The position numbers and the translations under genes were made by a program. Below the pieces are notes generated by a model. The model made no database searches. It saw nothing but the letters and a program-made list of their open reading frames with translations, and was not told the DNA's origin. Below, in pieces: positions 15,419-24,346 of a stretch of 64,000 nt of DNA (position 1 is its first letter; each line of letters starts with the position of its first letter). This stretch comes from Devosia sp. 2618 (lineage in GTDB: Bacteria > Pseudomonadota > Alphaproteobacteria > Rhizobiales > Devosiaceae): NCBI RefSeq assembly GCF_040546815.1, contig NZ_JBEPOO010000001.1, positions 3,906,001 to 3,970,000 of the forward strand. Reading direction: 5' to 3'.

Positions 15419-18400
15419 GCCAGGTCATCGCTCTGCCGCGGAACCGTTCTGTCTCCGTGCCGCCCAGGCCGGTGGCCGATTATGTTGAGCTGATCGGCAC
15501 CAGCAATTTTTCCTTCCTGCGCGGAGCATCTCACCCCGAAGAGCTGGTTTCGGCAGCGATCCATCTGGGCATGGCCGCTTTTGGGCTGTGTGACCGCAAT
15601 AGCTTTGCCGGCGTGGTGCGTGGTTATGTGGCGGCGCGCGATCACGAGAAGCGCCCCGACCATTTCCGTTATCTCGTCGGTGTTCGGCTTTGCTTTGTCG
15701 ATGGCACGCCCGATATCATCGCCTATCCGACAAATCGCGTCGCCTATGGACGGCTGTGCAAGCTTTTGACCGTCGGCAATCAGCGCGGCGAAAAGGGCAA
15801 GCCGGTGCTGCATTTCGCTGATCTGTTTGGCGCGGGCAGTGCTTCATTGGGTGAGCAAGGGCCGCCGGAGAACTACGCCCAGGGCCAGCTTTTCATCCTG
15901 ATGCCCGATGAAACAGATTGGGGCCTGACCGAGAAAACTCTCGATCAGCTCAGCCGTGCAGTTCCCGGGCAGGTGTGGGTTGCTGGCACGCCGCGTCTCG
16001 ACGGGCAGGATCGCGCAAGGCTCAACCGCGTGGCGGCCCTCGCCCGACGGCATCAGGCCCAGATGATCGCCAGCAATGACGTGCTCTATCACGAGCCAAG
16101 TCGGCGTATTCTCGCGGATGTGGTCACCTGTATCCGCGAACACACGACTTTGGAGGAAGCTGGCTGGCTGTTGTCGGCCAATGCCGAACGCCATCTCAAG
16201 CTGCCGTCCGAAATGGTGCGGCTGTTCGCCGAACATCCCGATGCCATCGCCCAGACCCGACTGTTTGCCGACCGGATCGGATTTTCACTCGGCCAACTCG
16301 AATACAACTATCCCGAGGAAACCATCGGCAATGGGGAAACCGCCCAACAGACGCTGGAGCGCCTGACATGGGCGGGTGCCGCCATGCGTTTTCCCGAAGG
16401 GCTGCCGCCGGGTACCGGCGAACAGATTCTTGATGAACTCAAACTCATCGATGAAAAGGGCTATGCCGCCTATTTCCTGACCGTGCAGGATATTGTGCGC
16501 CATGCCCGCTACGACCTTGGCATTTTGTGTCAGGGGCGCGGGTCGGCGGCCAATTCCACGGTCTGCTATTGCCTCGAAATCACCGAGGTCGATCCGCGCA
16601 AAGCGACGTTGGTGTTTGGCCGTTTCATCTCCACCGAACGCGATGAGCCACCCGATATCGACGTCGATTTCGAGCACGAACGGCGCGAGGAGGTGATGCA
16701 ATATGTCTACAAAAAGTATGGCGGAAAGCGCACGGGCCTGACCGCCAACGTCATCTCCTACCGCTCCAAAAGTGCCATCCGCGAAGCGGCCAAGGTGTTT
16801 GGTGTGTCCGACGATACGGTCGCCGCCTTCAACCAGCTGCATTGGGGCTGGGGCTCGGGTGTCGATCTGGCCAAGGTCAGGACGCTGGGGCTGAACCCGG
16901 ATGATCCGGTGCTGGCGCAGATGTTTGAGGTGGTCAAAGTGTTGCGCGGTTTTCCGCGGCATCTGTCCCAGCATGTAGGCGGCTTTGTCATCACCCGGGA
17001 TTCGCTCGAAAGCCTCGTGCCGATCAGCAAATCGGCCATGGATAGCCGCACCATCATCGAGTGGAACAAGGACGATATCGACGCGCTCAAGATCCTCAAG
17101 GTCGATGTGCTGGCACTGGGCATGCTGACCTGCCTGCAGCGCGCCTTTGGCCTTTTGGACAAGCACTATGGTCGCAAGGTCAAATTGGCCGAGCTGCAAA
17201 ACGAGGAATACAAACACTCCGAACGGGCCAAGCCTGTCTATGAGATGACCCATAGGGCCGATACGATCGGGGTATTCCAGATCGAAAGCCGGGCGCAGAT
17301 GACCATGCTGCCCCGCCTCAAGCCCAAGGAATTTTACGATCTCGTCATCGAAGTCGCCATCGTTCGGCCCGGTCCGATCCAGGGCGGCATGGTGCATCCC
17401 TATCTCAGGCGCCGCGAGGGCAAGGAGCCTTGGCAAGCCGATCCCGATGACCCGCTAGACCAAGTCCTGAAAAAGACCTTGGGCATTCCGCTGTTTCAGG
17501 AACAGGCGATGCAGATGGCGATCAAGGGCGCTGGTTTTACCGCCGGCGAAGCAGATCACCTGCGCCGCGCCATGGCGGCTTGGCGGCGCACTGGCAAGAT
17601 CGGAGTTTTCCGCGACAAGTTCATCAATGGCATGATGAACAATCCGCGGGCCTATAGCCGCGAATTTGCCGAGCGCTGCTTTTCGCAGATCGAGGGTTTT
17701 GCCGAATATGGCTTTCCCGAGAGCCACGCGGCGAGCTTTGCCCTGCTGGTCTATGCGTCCTGCTGGGTCAAATGCCACTACCCGGACGTCTTTGTCTGCG
17801 CGCTGCTCAATTCGCAACCCATGGGCTTTTATGCGCCAAGCCAGTTGGTGCGAGACGCCACCGAGCATGGCGTCAAGGTGCTGCCGGCCGACATCAATGT
17901 GTCCGAAGAGGACTGCGCGCTGGAGGAAACTGATCATGTCGCCGCCGACCATATCTGGCCGCGACATGCCGCAATGGCCACCGATATCCATACACAGAAG
18001 GCGCTGCGTCTAGGCCTACGCATGGTTGAGGGACTGCCCAAGAAGGATAGCGAAAAAATCGTTGCCCAGCGCGGCACGGGCTACACTTCGGTGCGCGATT
18101 TGTGGCTCAGAACCGGTGTGCCGGTGGCCAGCCTTGAAAAGCTGGCGCGGGCCGACGCCTTTTCCTCGCTCGGTCTTAATCGGCGTGAAGCGTTGTGGGC
18201 GGTCAAAGGCCTGATCGGCACCTATGGCGCCGATACGCTGCCACTATTCGAGAATAGCGGGCCGGTCGAGACGGCGCTCGATCAGTCCGCCGACTTACCG
18301 CTGATGGCGCCGGGCGAAGAGGTGATCCACGATTATGCCACCATGTCGCTGTCGCTCAAGGGGCACCCGGTGCAGTTCCTGCGCCCCATGCTCAATGCAC

Positions 18401-18867
18401 GCGGCACGACACGCAGTGCCAATCTGGACACGGTCGATCCCGACGTGCGTATTGAAGTGGCCGGATTGGTGCTGGTGCGGCAACGGCCGGGCACGGCCAG
18501 CGGGGTGATTTTCGTCACGCTGGAAGACGAAACCGGCGTTGCCAATATCGTGGTCTGGCCAAAACTGTTCGAAAACGACCAGCTGCGCAAAACCCTGCTG
18601 TCGAGCCGCATGCTGGCGATCAAGGGCAAGGTGCAGCGCGAGGGATTGGTCATCCATGTCATTGCCGAAGACATGGTCGATCTCACCCCTGACCTGCTCG
18701 AACTCTCCCACGGCCAAGATATCGGCGATGCGGTGGTTGCCCGAGCCGATGAAGGTAAGTCGGGGCCACCTGAAGGACATAGCCGCGACCGCAGCGTGTT
18801 GCGCGAGATCGAAATGGCGCGCCGTCGCGCTTATGCCGCTTTGCCGGGAGGGCGGAATTTTCACTGA
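15415..18867 (+). CDS. dnaE2: Error-prone DNA polymerase III alpha, DnaE2
   Basis: 1150-residue C-family polymerase of the ImuC/DnaE2 type, replicating across lesions under SOS control. The N-terminal PHP domain begins at YVELIGTSNFSFLRGASHPE; the catalytic triad is in PDIDVDFEHERR (about 420) with a further acid in KVDVLALGMLT (about 563). QHVGGFVI and the finger motif ESHAASFALLVYASCW are typical. The OB domain (VEVAGLVLVRQRPGTASG region, about 1020-1100) is present. Third gene of the LexA-controlled cassette; the next gene converges 13 bases after its stop. Confidence 0.96.
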   Translation: MSQVIALPRNRSVSVPPRPVADYVELIGTSNFSFLRGASHPEELVSAAIHLGMAAFGLCDRNSFAGVVRGYVAARDHEKRPDHFRYLVGVRLCFVDGTPDIIAYPTNRVAYGRLCKLLTVGNQRGEKGKPVLHFADLFGAGSASLGEQGPPENYAQGQLFILMPDETDWGLTEKTLDQLSRAVPGQVWVAGTPRLDGQDRARLNRVAALARRHQAQMIASNDVLYHEPSRRILADVVTCIREHTTLEEAGWLLSANAERHLKLPSEMVRLFAEHPDAIAQTRLFADRIGFSLGQLEYNYPEETIGNGETAQQTLERLTWAGAAMRFPEGLPPGTGEQILDELKLIDEKGYAAYFLTVQDIVRHARYDLGILCQGRGSAANSTVCYCLEITEVDPRKATLVFGRFISTERDEPPDIDVDFEHERREEVMQYVYKKYGGKRTGLTANVISYRSKSAIREAAKVFGVSDDTVAAFNQLHWGWGSGVDLAKVRTLGLNPDDPVLAQMFEVVKVLRGFPRHLSQHVGGFVITRDSLESLVPISKSAMDSRTIIEWNKDDIDALKILKVDVLALGMLTCLQRAFGLLDKHYGRKVKLAELQNEEYKHSERAKPVYEMTHRADTIGVFQIESRAQMTMLPRLKPKEFYDLVIEVAIVRPGPIQGGMVHPYLRRREGKEPWQADPDDPLDQVLKKTLGIPLFQEQAMQMAIKGAGFTAGEADHLRRAMAAWRRTGKIGVFRDKFINGMMNNPRAYSREFAERCFSQIEGFAEYGFPESHAASFALLVYASCWVKCHYPDVFVCALLNSQPMGFYAPSQLVRDATEHGVKVLPADINVSEEDCALEETDHVAADHIWPRHAAMATDIHTQKALRLGLRMVEGLPKKDSEKIVAQRGTGYTSVRDLWLRTGVPVASLEKLARADAFSSLGLNRREALWAVKGLIGTYGADTLPLFENSGPVETALDQSADLPLMAPGEEVIHDYATMSLSLKGHPVQFLRPMLNARGTTRSANLDTVDPDVRIEVAGLVLVRQRPGTASGVIFVTLEDETGVANIVVWPKLFENDQLRKTLLSSRMLAIKGKVQREGLVIHVIAEDMVDLTPDLLELSHGQDIGDAVVARADEGKSGPPEGHSRDRSVLREIEMARRRAYAALPGGRNFH

Positions 18868-18880
18868 TCGGGAGGTGGGC

Positions 18881-19171
18881 CTACGCCAGGATGGCGTCGA
18901 TGGTTTTGGCCAATGCAGTGTCCTTGGCGGTGATGCCGCCGGCGTCGTGGGTGGAGAGGCAGATGGTGACGCTGTTGTAACTGTTGGACCAATCGGGGTG
19001 GTGGCCGGCCTTTTCGGCGGCCAGTGCGACGCGGCTCATGAAGGCGAAGGCTTCGGAAAAATCCTTGAACTTGAAGACGTGCTCGATGGCGCCCCTCGTC
19101 TCGTCCAGCACCCAACCATTGAGGTGTTCCAGGGCCTCGTCCAGTTCCTTGCGGTTCAATTTGGTGACCAT
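18881..19171 (-). CDS. 4a-hydroxytetrahydrobiopterin dehydratase (PCD)
   Basis: 96-residue enzyme that dehydrates 4a-hydroxytetrahydrobiopterin during pterin recycling. The active-site motif is [17 protein letters not shown] with the paired histidines, and THDAGGIT completes the pocket. AGGAGG before the ATG at 19171 is decisive. No aromatic amino-acid hydroxylase is seen in the window, so a link to molybdopterin or pterin repair is equally possible. Confidence 0.92.
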   Translation of the reverse strand: MVTKLNRKELDEALEHLNGWVLDETRGAIEHVFKFKDFSEAFAFMSRVALAAEKAGHHPDWSNSYNSVTICLSTHDAGGITAKDTALAKTIDAILA

Positions 19172-19397
19172 GGCGTCCTCCTGTTGTGTTGCTGGCATTC
19201 AGAAAATTATCCGTCACTGTTAGGGAGATAAAGCGACACCAACATGGCAAGTTTCGTTGCGCATTATCCACGCCCTTGCCGTTAAGCGCATATTTACCCT
19301 GCTCCTAGGAATAAAGCCCGAACAGCACGCTAATGCGCCTCGGCAAGGCGTTCTTAATTCCTGACTGGTTCTGATAGGAGCGAATAAGGGGACGTGT

Positions 19398-21704
19398 GTG
19401 TTTACCTCGGCGCGAACTACAATGCCGGCGATCGACTATGTATCGATCATCCGTTCGGTCTATAGCGACCGGCGTGCGCTGCTGGCTGCCGCTTTTGGCA
19501 CGGCTTTCGCCGCAGGCCTGTCTGCCTACAAGACCGATTCGCTGCCCCTATGGATCATCGCCGTCGCCTTCGTGCTCGTTGGACTGTTGCGTTACGCCAC
19601 CGCCCGCGCCTTTCTCCGCGCCGCAATCGATAGTGACGATGCCGATGCCGCCGAACACTGGGAACACCGTGCGGTGTTTAATGGTGCCATTGCTGGCGTC
19701 GTTTATGGCGCCTGGTGCTTTATCTCGATGGTGTTCGTGCGCGATCCGTTCGTCGAACTGACCGCCGCAACCCTGACCACGGCCGCTATGGTGGGCTTGG
19801 TCGCGCGCAATTTCGGGCTCGACCGTCTAGTCACCATCCAGATGGCGCTGGTCATGCTGCCGCTCTCGGCCGGCTATGCGCTGCATGGCGATTTCTACCA
19901 CATCATTCTGGCGCTGCTGCTGGGCATCATGCTCACCAGCTTTCGCAAGCTGGCCGCCGATACGCGCTCGATCTTGCTCAGCGCTGTGCATGGTCGGGTC
20001 GAAGCATCGCGCCTTGCCACCGAACTCGATATGGCGTTGACCACGCTTGAGCATGGCCTTTGCATGCTCGATGAACGCGGCGTTATTTCGATTGCCAATG
20101 AGCGGGCCGTGCGTCTGTTCACGTTGCTGGGCGTCAACGAGCTCGTCGGCATGCAATTCTCCGGCGTGCTCGGTACTCTGGGCGCCAATGGTCATCTGCC
20201 GCGCACCTCGGTCGACCGCCTGCTCGACATGGTCGCACAGGGCAATTCGGGCAAAGTCCTGCTCTGCCTTGCCGCCGGTACCTATTACGAAGTCACTGTC
20301 AGCACGCGCCTTGAACGCAGCGTGCTGCTGTTTGAAGACATCAGCGATCGCATTGCTTCCGAAGAGCGCATCAATTTCATGGCGCGCCACGATACGCTGA
20401 CCGGCCTGCCCAATCGGACCTATTTCACCGAGCTGGCGACCGAAGACATGGATGCGCGCCGCTTTGCCAATGCGCCGGAGCGTCTCGTTTCACTGCTGCT
20501 GATCGACATCGACGACTTCAAGCACGTCAACGACACGTTCGGCCATATCGTGGGCGACGAGTTGCTGATGAAGGTCTCCAAGCGCCTGCGTCAGGCGCTG
20601 CCACCAGAAGCCGTTCTGGCGCGACTGGGTGGCGATGAATTTGTCATCTATCGCGGTGCCGTGGGCGATGTGAACCATGCCGAAGCCGATGCGGCTGCGG
20701 TCCTCAAGGCGTTCACCAACCCGTTCCTGCTCGATGGGCTGACGCTCACCGCCACGATCAGCGTGGGTCTGGCGACCAGCACCATCGCCAAGGAAAGTCT
20801 TGACGATCTGATGACCAAGGCCGATCTGGCGCTCTATTCGGCCAAGGGCGAGGGCAAGGCGCGCAGCCAGGTGTTCCACGCCCAGATGGACATCGACTAT
20901 CACTATCGCCAGCGGCTCAAGGCCGATCTGCGCGAGGCGGTCCGGCTTGGTGCGCTGACACTGGCCTTCCAGCCGCTGCTCGATATCAACAGTCGCAAGG
21001 TCGAGACCTGTGAAGCGCTGGCGCGCTGGAACCACCCTGAACTGGGGATGATCCCGCCCTCGACCTTCATTCCGCTCGCCGAAGAGATGGGGCTGATTTC
21101 CGACATCACCGCCTGGGTTATCGACCGCGCTGCTGCCCAGTGCAGCCAGTGGCCGGGCGATGTGGGCGTGGCCGTCAATATTTCGGCGCGCGACTTCCGG
21201 GCCATCGATCTGTGCCGACTGGTCGATCTGGCGCTCAAGAACTCCAATCTCGATCCATCGCGCTTTGAGATCGAAGTCACAGAAACCGCTGTCATTGAAG
21301 AGCGCGAGATTGCCCATCGCGTGCTGACCAGCCTGGCCGCCAAGGGCGTGGCCATTGCGCTCGATGACTTTGGCACTGGCTATTCGTCGCTGAGCTATCT
21401 CAATGCGCTGCCGTTCACCAAGCTCAAGATCGACCGCTCGTTTGTCTCCGAGATCGCCACCGATTCGCGGGCGCTGCGACTGTTGACCAATGTGGCTCGC
21501 CTTGGCCGCGATCTGGATCTGACCGTGATCGCCGAGGGCGTTGAAACCGAGGCACAGCTTAACGCCATGCTGGAGCACACCCAGGTGCAGCAGGTGCAGG
21601 GCTATTTCTTCAGCCGGCCGCTGACCGAACGCGACATTGGCGAGCTGATTTCGCGGCTAAATGCCGGGCAGGTGGTGCCCCATGCAAAACGTCGGCATGG
21701 TTAA
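19398..21704 (+). CDS. Membrane GGDEF-EAL protein (c-di-GMP turnover)
   Basis: 768 residues. The N-terminal third (about 20-195) has several hydrophobic helices and no known sensor signature, followed by a PAS-like segment (about 200-320). The GGDEF domain has an intact LARLGGDEF (about 408-416) but no RxxD inhibitory site before it. The EAL domain keeps CEALARWNHPE (about 537), an ETAVIEE metal-ligand region, DDFGTGYSSL and EGVET, so both synthesis and hydrolysis of c-di-GMP look possible. GTG 19398 follows AAGGGG at six bases; ATG 19422 is an alternative. The next gene, an acyltransferase, follows in the same direction after 117 bases. Confidence 0.92.
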   Translation: MFTSARTTMPAIDYVSIIRSVYSDRRALLAAAFGTAFAAGLSAYKTDSLPLWIIAVAFVLVGLLRYATARAFLRAAIDSDDADAAEHWEHRAVFNGAIAGVVYGAWCFISMVFVRDPFVELTAATLTTAAMVGLVARNFGLDRLVTIQMALVMLPLSAGYALHGDFYHIILALLLGIMLTSFRKLAADTRSILLSAVHGRVEASRLATELDMALTTLEHGLCMLDERGVISIANERAVRLFTLLGVNELVGMQFSGVLGTLGANGHLPRTSVDRLLDMVAQGNSGKVLLCLAAGTYYEVTVSTRLERSVLLFEDISDRIASEERINFMARHDTLTGLPNRTYFTELATEDMDARRFANAPERLVSLLLIDIDDFKHVNDTFGHIVGDELLMKVSKRLRQALPPEAVLARLGGDEFVIYRGAVGDVNHAEADAAAVLKAFTNPFLLDGLTLTATISVGLATSTIAKESLDDLMTKADLALYSAKGEGKARSQVFHAQMDIDYHYRQRLKADLREAVRLGALTLAFQPLLDINSRKVETCEALARWNHPELGMIPPSTFIPLAEEMGLISDITAWVIDRAAAQCSQWPGDVGVAVNISARDFRAIDLCRLVDLALKNSNLDPSRFEIEVTETAVIEEREIAHRVLTSLAAKGVAIALDDFGTGYSSLSYLNALPFTKLKIDRSFVSEIATDSRALRLLTNVARLGRDLDLTVIAEGVETEAQLNAMLEHTQVQQVQGYFFSRPLTERDIGELISRLNAGQVVPHAKRRHG

Positions 21705-21821
21705 CGCCCCTTAAGATATTCCGCGTACTGGGAATTTCCCCCTAGGCAATACACCTAAACCGCGCTGCGACAGCGCGCCGCGTCATTTTCCTGATTCAGT
21801 TATGGCTAACGAAAGGTTAAC

Positions 21822-22604
21822 ATGGCTCCCACGACGGGGGCATTGGTAATGAGTGCGGCTAGCCAATCGAACGGTGCGACTTCACGCTTCGCACTAACAC
21901 TTATCGATCTTCTCGATCGGGTTCAGTATCGACGCGTATCCGTCGATGAGCAGCTCGACCCGGTCTATCGCCTGCGTTACGAGGCTTATCGGCGCGAGGA
22001 TTTTATTCCGATCAACTCGCAGGAGATCACGCGGGACGCCTATGACGCGGCGGAGAACTGCTACTGCTTTGGCGTCTATATCGACGACAAACTGGTCAGC
22101 TCGATTCGCCTGCATTTCGTCACGCCCGAACAGCGCACCTCGCCGAGCCTGACCATCTGGCCCGATGTACTGGGGGGAATTCTGGACAAGGGTGAGACCT
22201 ATCTCGATCCAAGCCGCTTTACCGCCGACCGCGATGCGACCCTGGCCTTCCCGGCCTTGCCCTATCTGACATTGCGCACGGGCGTGATGGCGAGCGAATA
22301 TTTCGGGGCGACCTATTGCCTGTCATCGGTCCGCCCGGAGCATGCGCCATTCTACAAGCGCGTGTTCGGCTCTACTCAGTTGGCCGGCGAAGGTACCTGG
22401 GGCGAGCTGGCTTTCCCGGTCTGCCTCTACGCCACCTATTTGCCAGTGACGCTGCCGCGCATTATCGAGCGCTATCCGTTTTTCATGTCGACCCCTGAAG
22501 AGCGCGAGAGCCTTTTCGGCACGCAGGCCAGCGCCGTGCAAGCCATCGCCCCCACAGCCCGGCAGGCCCATCGCCTGCGCCTCGTCGGAGCCGAAGGCTA
22601 CTGA
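21822..22604 (+). CDS. Autoinducer-synthase-like N-acyltransferase
   Basis: 260 residues of the acyl-homoserine-lactone synthase/FeeM branch of the GNAT fold, which joins acyl chains from acyl carrier protein to an amino acid. YRLRYEAYRREDFIP near residue 48-62 matches the conserved N-terminal arginine and tyrosine region; later come LDPSRFTADRD, LPYLTLRTGVMASEYFGATY and RPEHAPFYKRVFG. It is not a classical LuxI, and no LuxR gene is adjacent. ATG 21822 follows AAAGG; ATG 21849 is possible. The preceding GGDEF-EAL gene suggests a link between signalling and an acylated product, by inference. Confidence 0.82.
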   Translation: MAPTTGALVMSAASQSNGATSRFALTLIDLLDRVQYRRVSVDEQLDPVYRLRYEAYRREDFIPINSQEITRDAYDAAENCYCFGVYIDDKLVSSIRLHFVTPEQRTSPSLTIWPDVLGGILDKGETYLDPSRFTADRDATLAFPALPYLTLRTGVMASEYFGATYCLSSVRPEHAPFYKRVFGSTQLAGEGTWGELAFPVCLYATYLPVTLPRIIERYPFFMSTPEERESLFGTQASAVQAIAPTARQAHRLRLVGAEGY

Positions 22605-22789
22605 TCGTCGCCTTCGTCCTCGTCGTCGTCTTCAAAGCACTGCCAGAAAAAGCGGTTCAGCTGCTCGTCGGCAGCGGACTGTTCGGCGCGCGCCCTAATC
22701 AGCTCAGCCTTTTGGACCGCGTATTTCTGGCGATCGGCCGGGGACAGGCTCTTGGCGGTCGTGTCGTGACTGCGGAAATCGATTGGCAT
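22598..22789 (-). CDS. Small acidic-tailed protein, unknown
   Basis: 63 residues, basic and polar at the start (MPIDFRSHDTTAKSL), helical in the middle (ADRQKYAVQKAELIRARAEQ) and ending in FEDDDEDEGDDQ. No family is recognised. Overlaps by seven bases the stop of the acyltransferase gene on the other strand. The start at 22789 has GTGGAAC upstream rather than a strong ribosome site. The coherent amphipathic composition suggests it is real. Confidence 0.5.
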   Translation of the reverse strand: MPIDFRSHDTTAKSLSPADRQKYAVQKAELIRARAEQSAADEQLNRFFWQCFEDDDEDEGDDQ

Positions 22790-22889
22790 GCTGTTCCACA
22801 CAAATGGCGTTCACGGCAGGGTTGTCTACTGCCCCAAGCCTGATGATGCTCGTTATGCAAGAAAACGACAGCAATTTCAGGGGGAGGAA

Positions 22890-22965
22890 TGGTGCCGCAT
22901 AGGTGACTCGAACACCTGACCCCATCATTACGAATGATGTGCTCTACCAACTGAGCTAATGCGGC
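22890..22965 (-). tRNA. tRNA-Thr (CGT)
   Basis: A 76-base cloverleaf including an encoded CCA end. Acceptor stem GCCGCAT with ATGCGGC, D arm GCTC-AGTTGGTA-GAGC, anticodon stem CATCA with TGATG around the loop TTCGTAA, so the anticodon is CGT (reads ACG, threonine), T arm AGGTG-TTCGAGT-CACCT. It lies just downstream of hemY on the same strand. Confidence 0.97.
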
Positions 22966-22978
22966 AACGGGTGGCCTT

Positions 22979-24346
22979 TTACGTCGGCTTTATGGCCGGT
23001 GCAAGAGGCAACGGAAGCTCTGCTGGCAATTGAGTGCTCGGAGCCTGTTCCGCTAGCCGTCCGGTGACGGTCACCGGCACTTTCCATTCAAAGGCGTCGA
23101 GCTTGCCGGTGATGGGGGAAATGGGCTCCCATTCGTCGCTCACGAGGCCATCCGCGGTCCATGCCGGGTCGCGCGGGGCGCGGACGGCGCGGGCCAGCCA
23201 TTCGCGCGACTTGCCCTGATCGCCGCTCTGGCCTTCCTCGATTTCGGCCATCAGGCTGGCAACGCCCTGCGTCGCATCGGCCCCGGCAAAGGGGATAAGC
23301 GCGCTGCGGGCAGCCGGCCAATCATAGGCGTCGATGGCGGCGCGGGCCAAAGCCATGCCGGCGGCGCGGTGCGGCGGTGGCGTATCAATGATTTCGCCCA
23401 TGCGCTTGAGCCGGTCGACAGCCGATGCGCCGGGCTGGGCGTGAGCATAGAGTGCGGCAATGTCGGGATGGCCGGTGGCGCGCCAGATGCGGCGCAGCAG
23501 GCTCATCGCCTTGCGGGTTTCGCCACGATTGATGTGGATGCGCGCGGCGATCAGGGCGGCCGGCACGAAGTCTGGCAAAAGCTTGAGAGCTGTCAGCGCA
23601 TGGTCGAGCGCGGTCAGCGGATTGCTGTTCTCGGCTTCGCGAGCCCGGGCGGTTTCGATTACCGCCTGACGACGACGCTTGCGGGCGCGGTCCTCGCGGC
23701 TGGTGGCATTTTCCACGTTGACCATGGCTACGGCCTCGGCCCATTGGCCGCGTCGGGTCAGGTCATCGAACACCGCATTGGCGGCCCATGCGGTCTGTGG
23801 CGCCAGCGCCAAGGCCTTGCGGGCAAAAGTCAGCGCCGCGTCGGGGCGGTTCTGCACATTGGCCTGATCGTAAAGGCCGGTGAGGGCGGCGACGGCGGTC
23901 TTTTCGCTGGCGATCAGGGCGCGGTAATGTTCGCGGGCAGCGGGCATGTCACCCAGCGCCAGATCGGCACGTGCTTCGAGCAGACGCGCTGCGGTATTGG
24001 TTGGCAGGCGGGCCTGTGCGTCACGGGCCAGCGAACGGGCGCGGGCAGGGTCGCCAGCCTGCAGCGCCACAAAGGCGTCCGAAAGCGCTTCGACGCCCTG
24101 TTCGCGACGGCGTTCACGGCTGCGACGTGCCATGTGCCGCGGCGCAGAAATGACCCGGCGGACGATGGCCCAGATGGCGATGACCACGATGGCGATCAGG
24201 ATGAAGATAAAGATCGCGGCGCCGAGGCTGGGCTGCATGCGATAGCCGGCCGCTTCGAGCGTCAGGGTGCCGGGCAGGGAAATCAGCCAGGCAGCGAGTG
24301 CGGTCACAACCAGGCTGCCAACAATCCAGGAGGCGAGTCTGATCAT
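22979..24346 (-). CDS. hemY: HemY N-terminal domain / TPR membrane protein
   Basis: 455 residues. Two N-terminal membrane helices (about 5-27 and 42-63) are followed by a long helical-repeat region with TPR character (ARSLARDAQARLPTNTAARL, then MPAAREHYRALIASE and similar). The HemY name comes from its place beside heme genes; no porphyrin enzyme activity is shown for this family, and in alphaproteobacteria the equivalent gene (Orf52 in some work) is the usual partner of Mic60. The ATG overlaps the mic60 stop as ATGA, indicating coupling. The C-terminal end is proline-rich. Confidence 0.88.
   Translation of the reverse strand: MIRLASWIVGSLVVTALAAWLISLPGTLTLEAAGYRMQPSLGAAIFIFILIAIVVIAIWAIVRRVISAPRHMARRSRERRREQGVEALSDAFVALQAGDPARARSLARDAQARLPTNTAARLLEARADLALGDMPAAREHYRALIASEKTAVAALTGLYDQANVQNRPDAALTFARKALALAPQTAWAANAVFDDLTRRGQWAEAVAMVNVENATSREDRARKRRRQAVIETARAREAENSNPLTALDHALTALKLLPDFVPAALIAARIHINRGETRKAMSLLRRIWRATGHPDIAALYAHAQPGASAVDRLKRMGEIIDTPPPHRAAGMALARAAIDAYDWPAARSALIPFAGADATQGVASLMAEIEEGQSGDQGKSREWLARAVRAPRDPAWTADGLVSDEWEPISPITGKLDAFEWKVPVTVTGRLAEQAPSTQLPAELPLPLAPAIKPT

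Noticed and set aside
16285..17436. Long open frame opposite dnaE2
   Set aside because: Same reasoning: antisense to conserved polymerase motifs, composition of a shadow frame.
21761..21777. Terminator between GGDEF-EAL and acyltransferase
   Set aside because: CGCGCTG-CGA-CAGCGCG forms a good stem, but no T-run follows within a few bases, so termination here is not supported.
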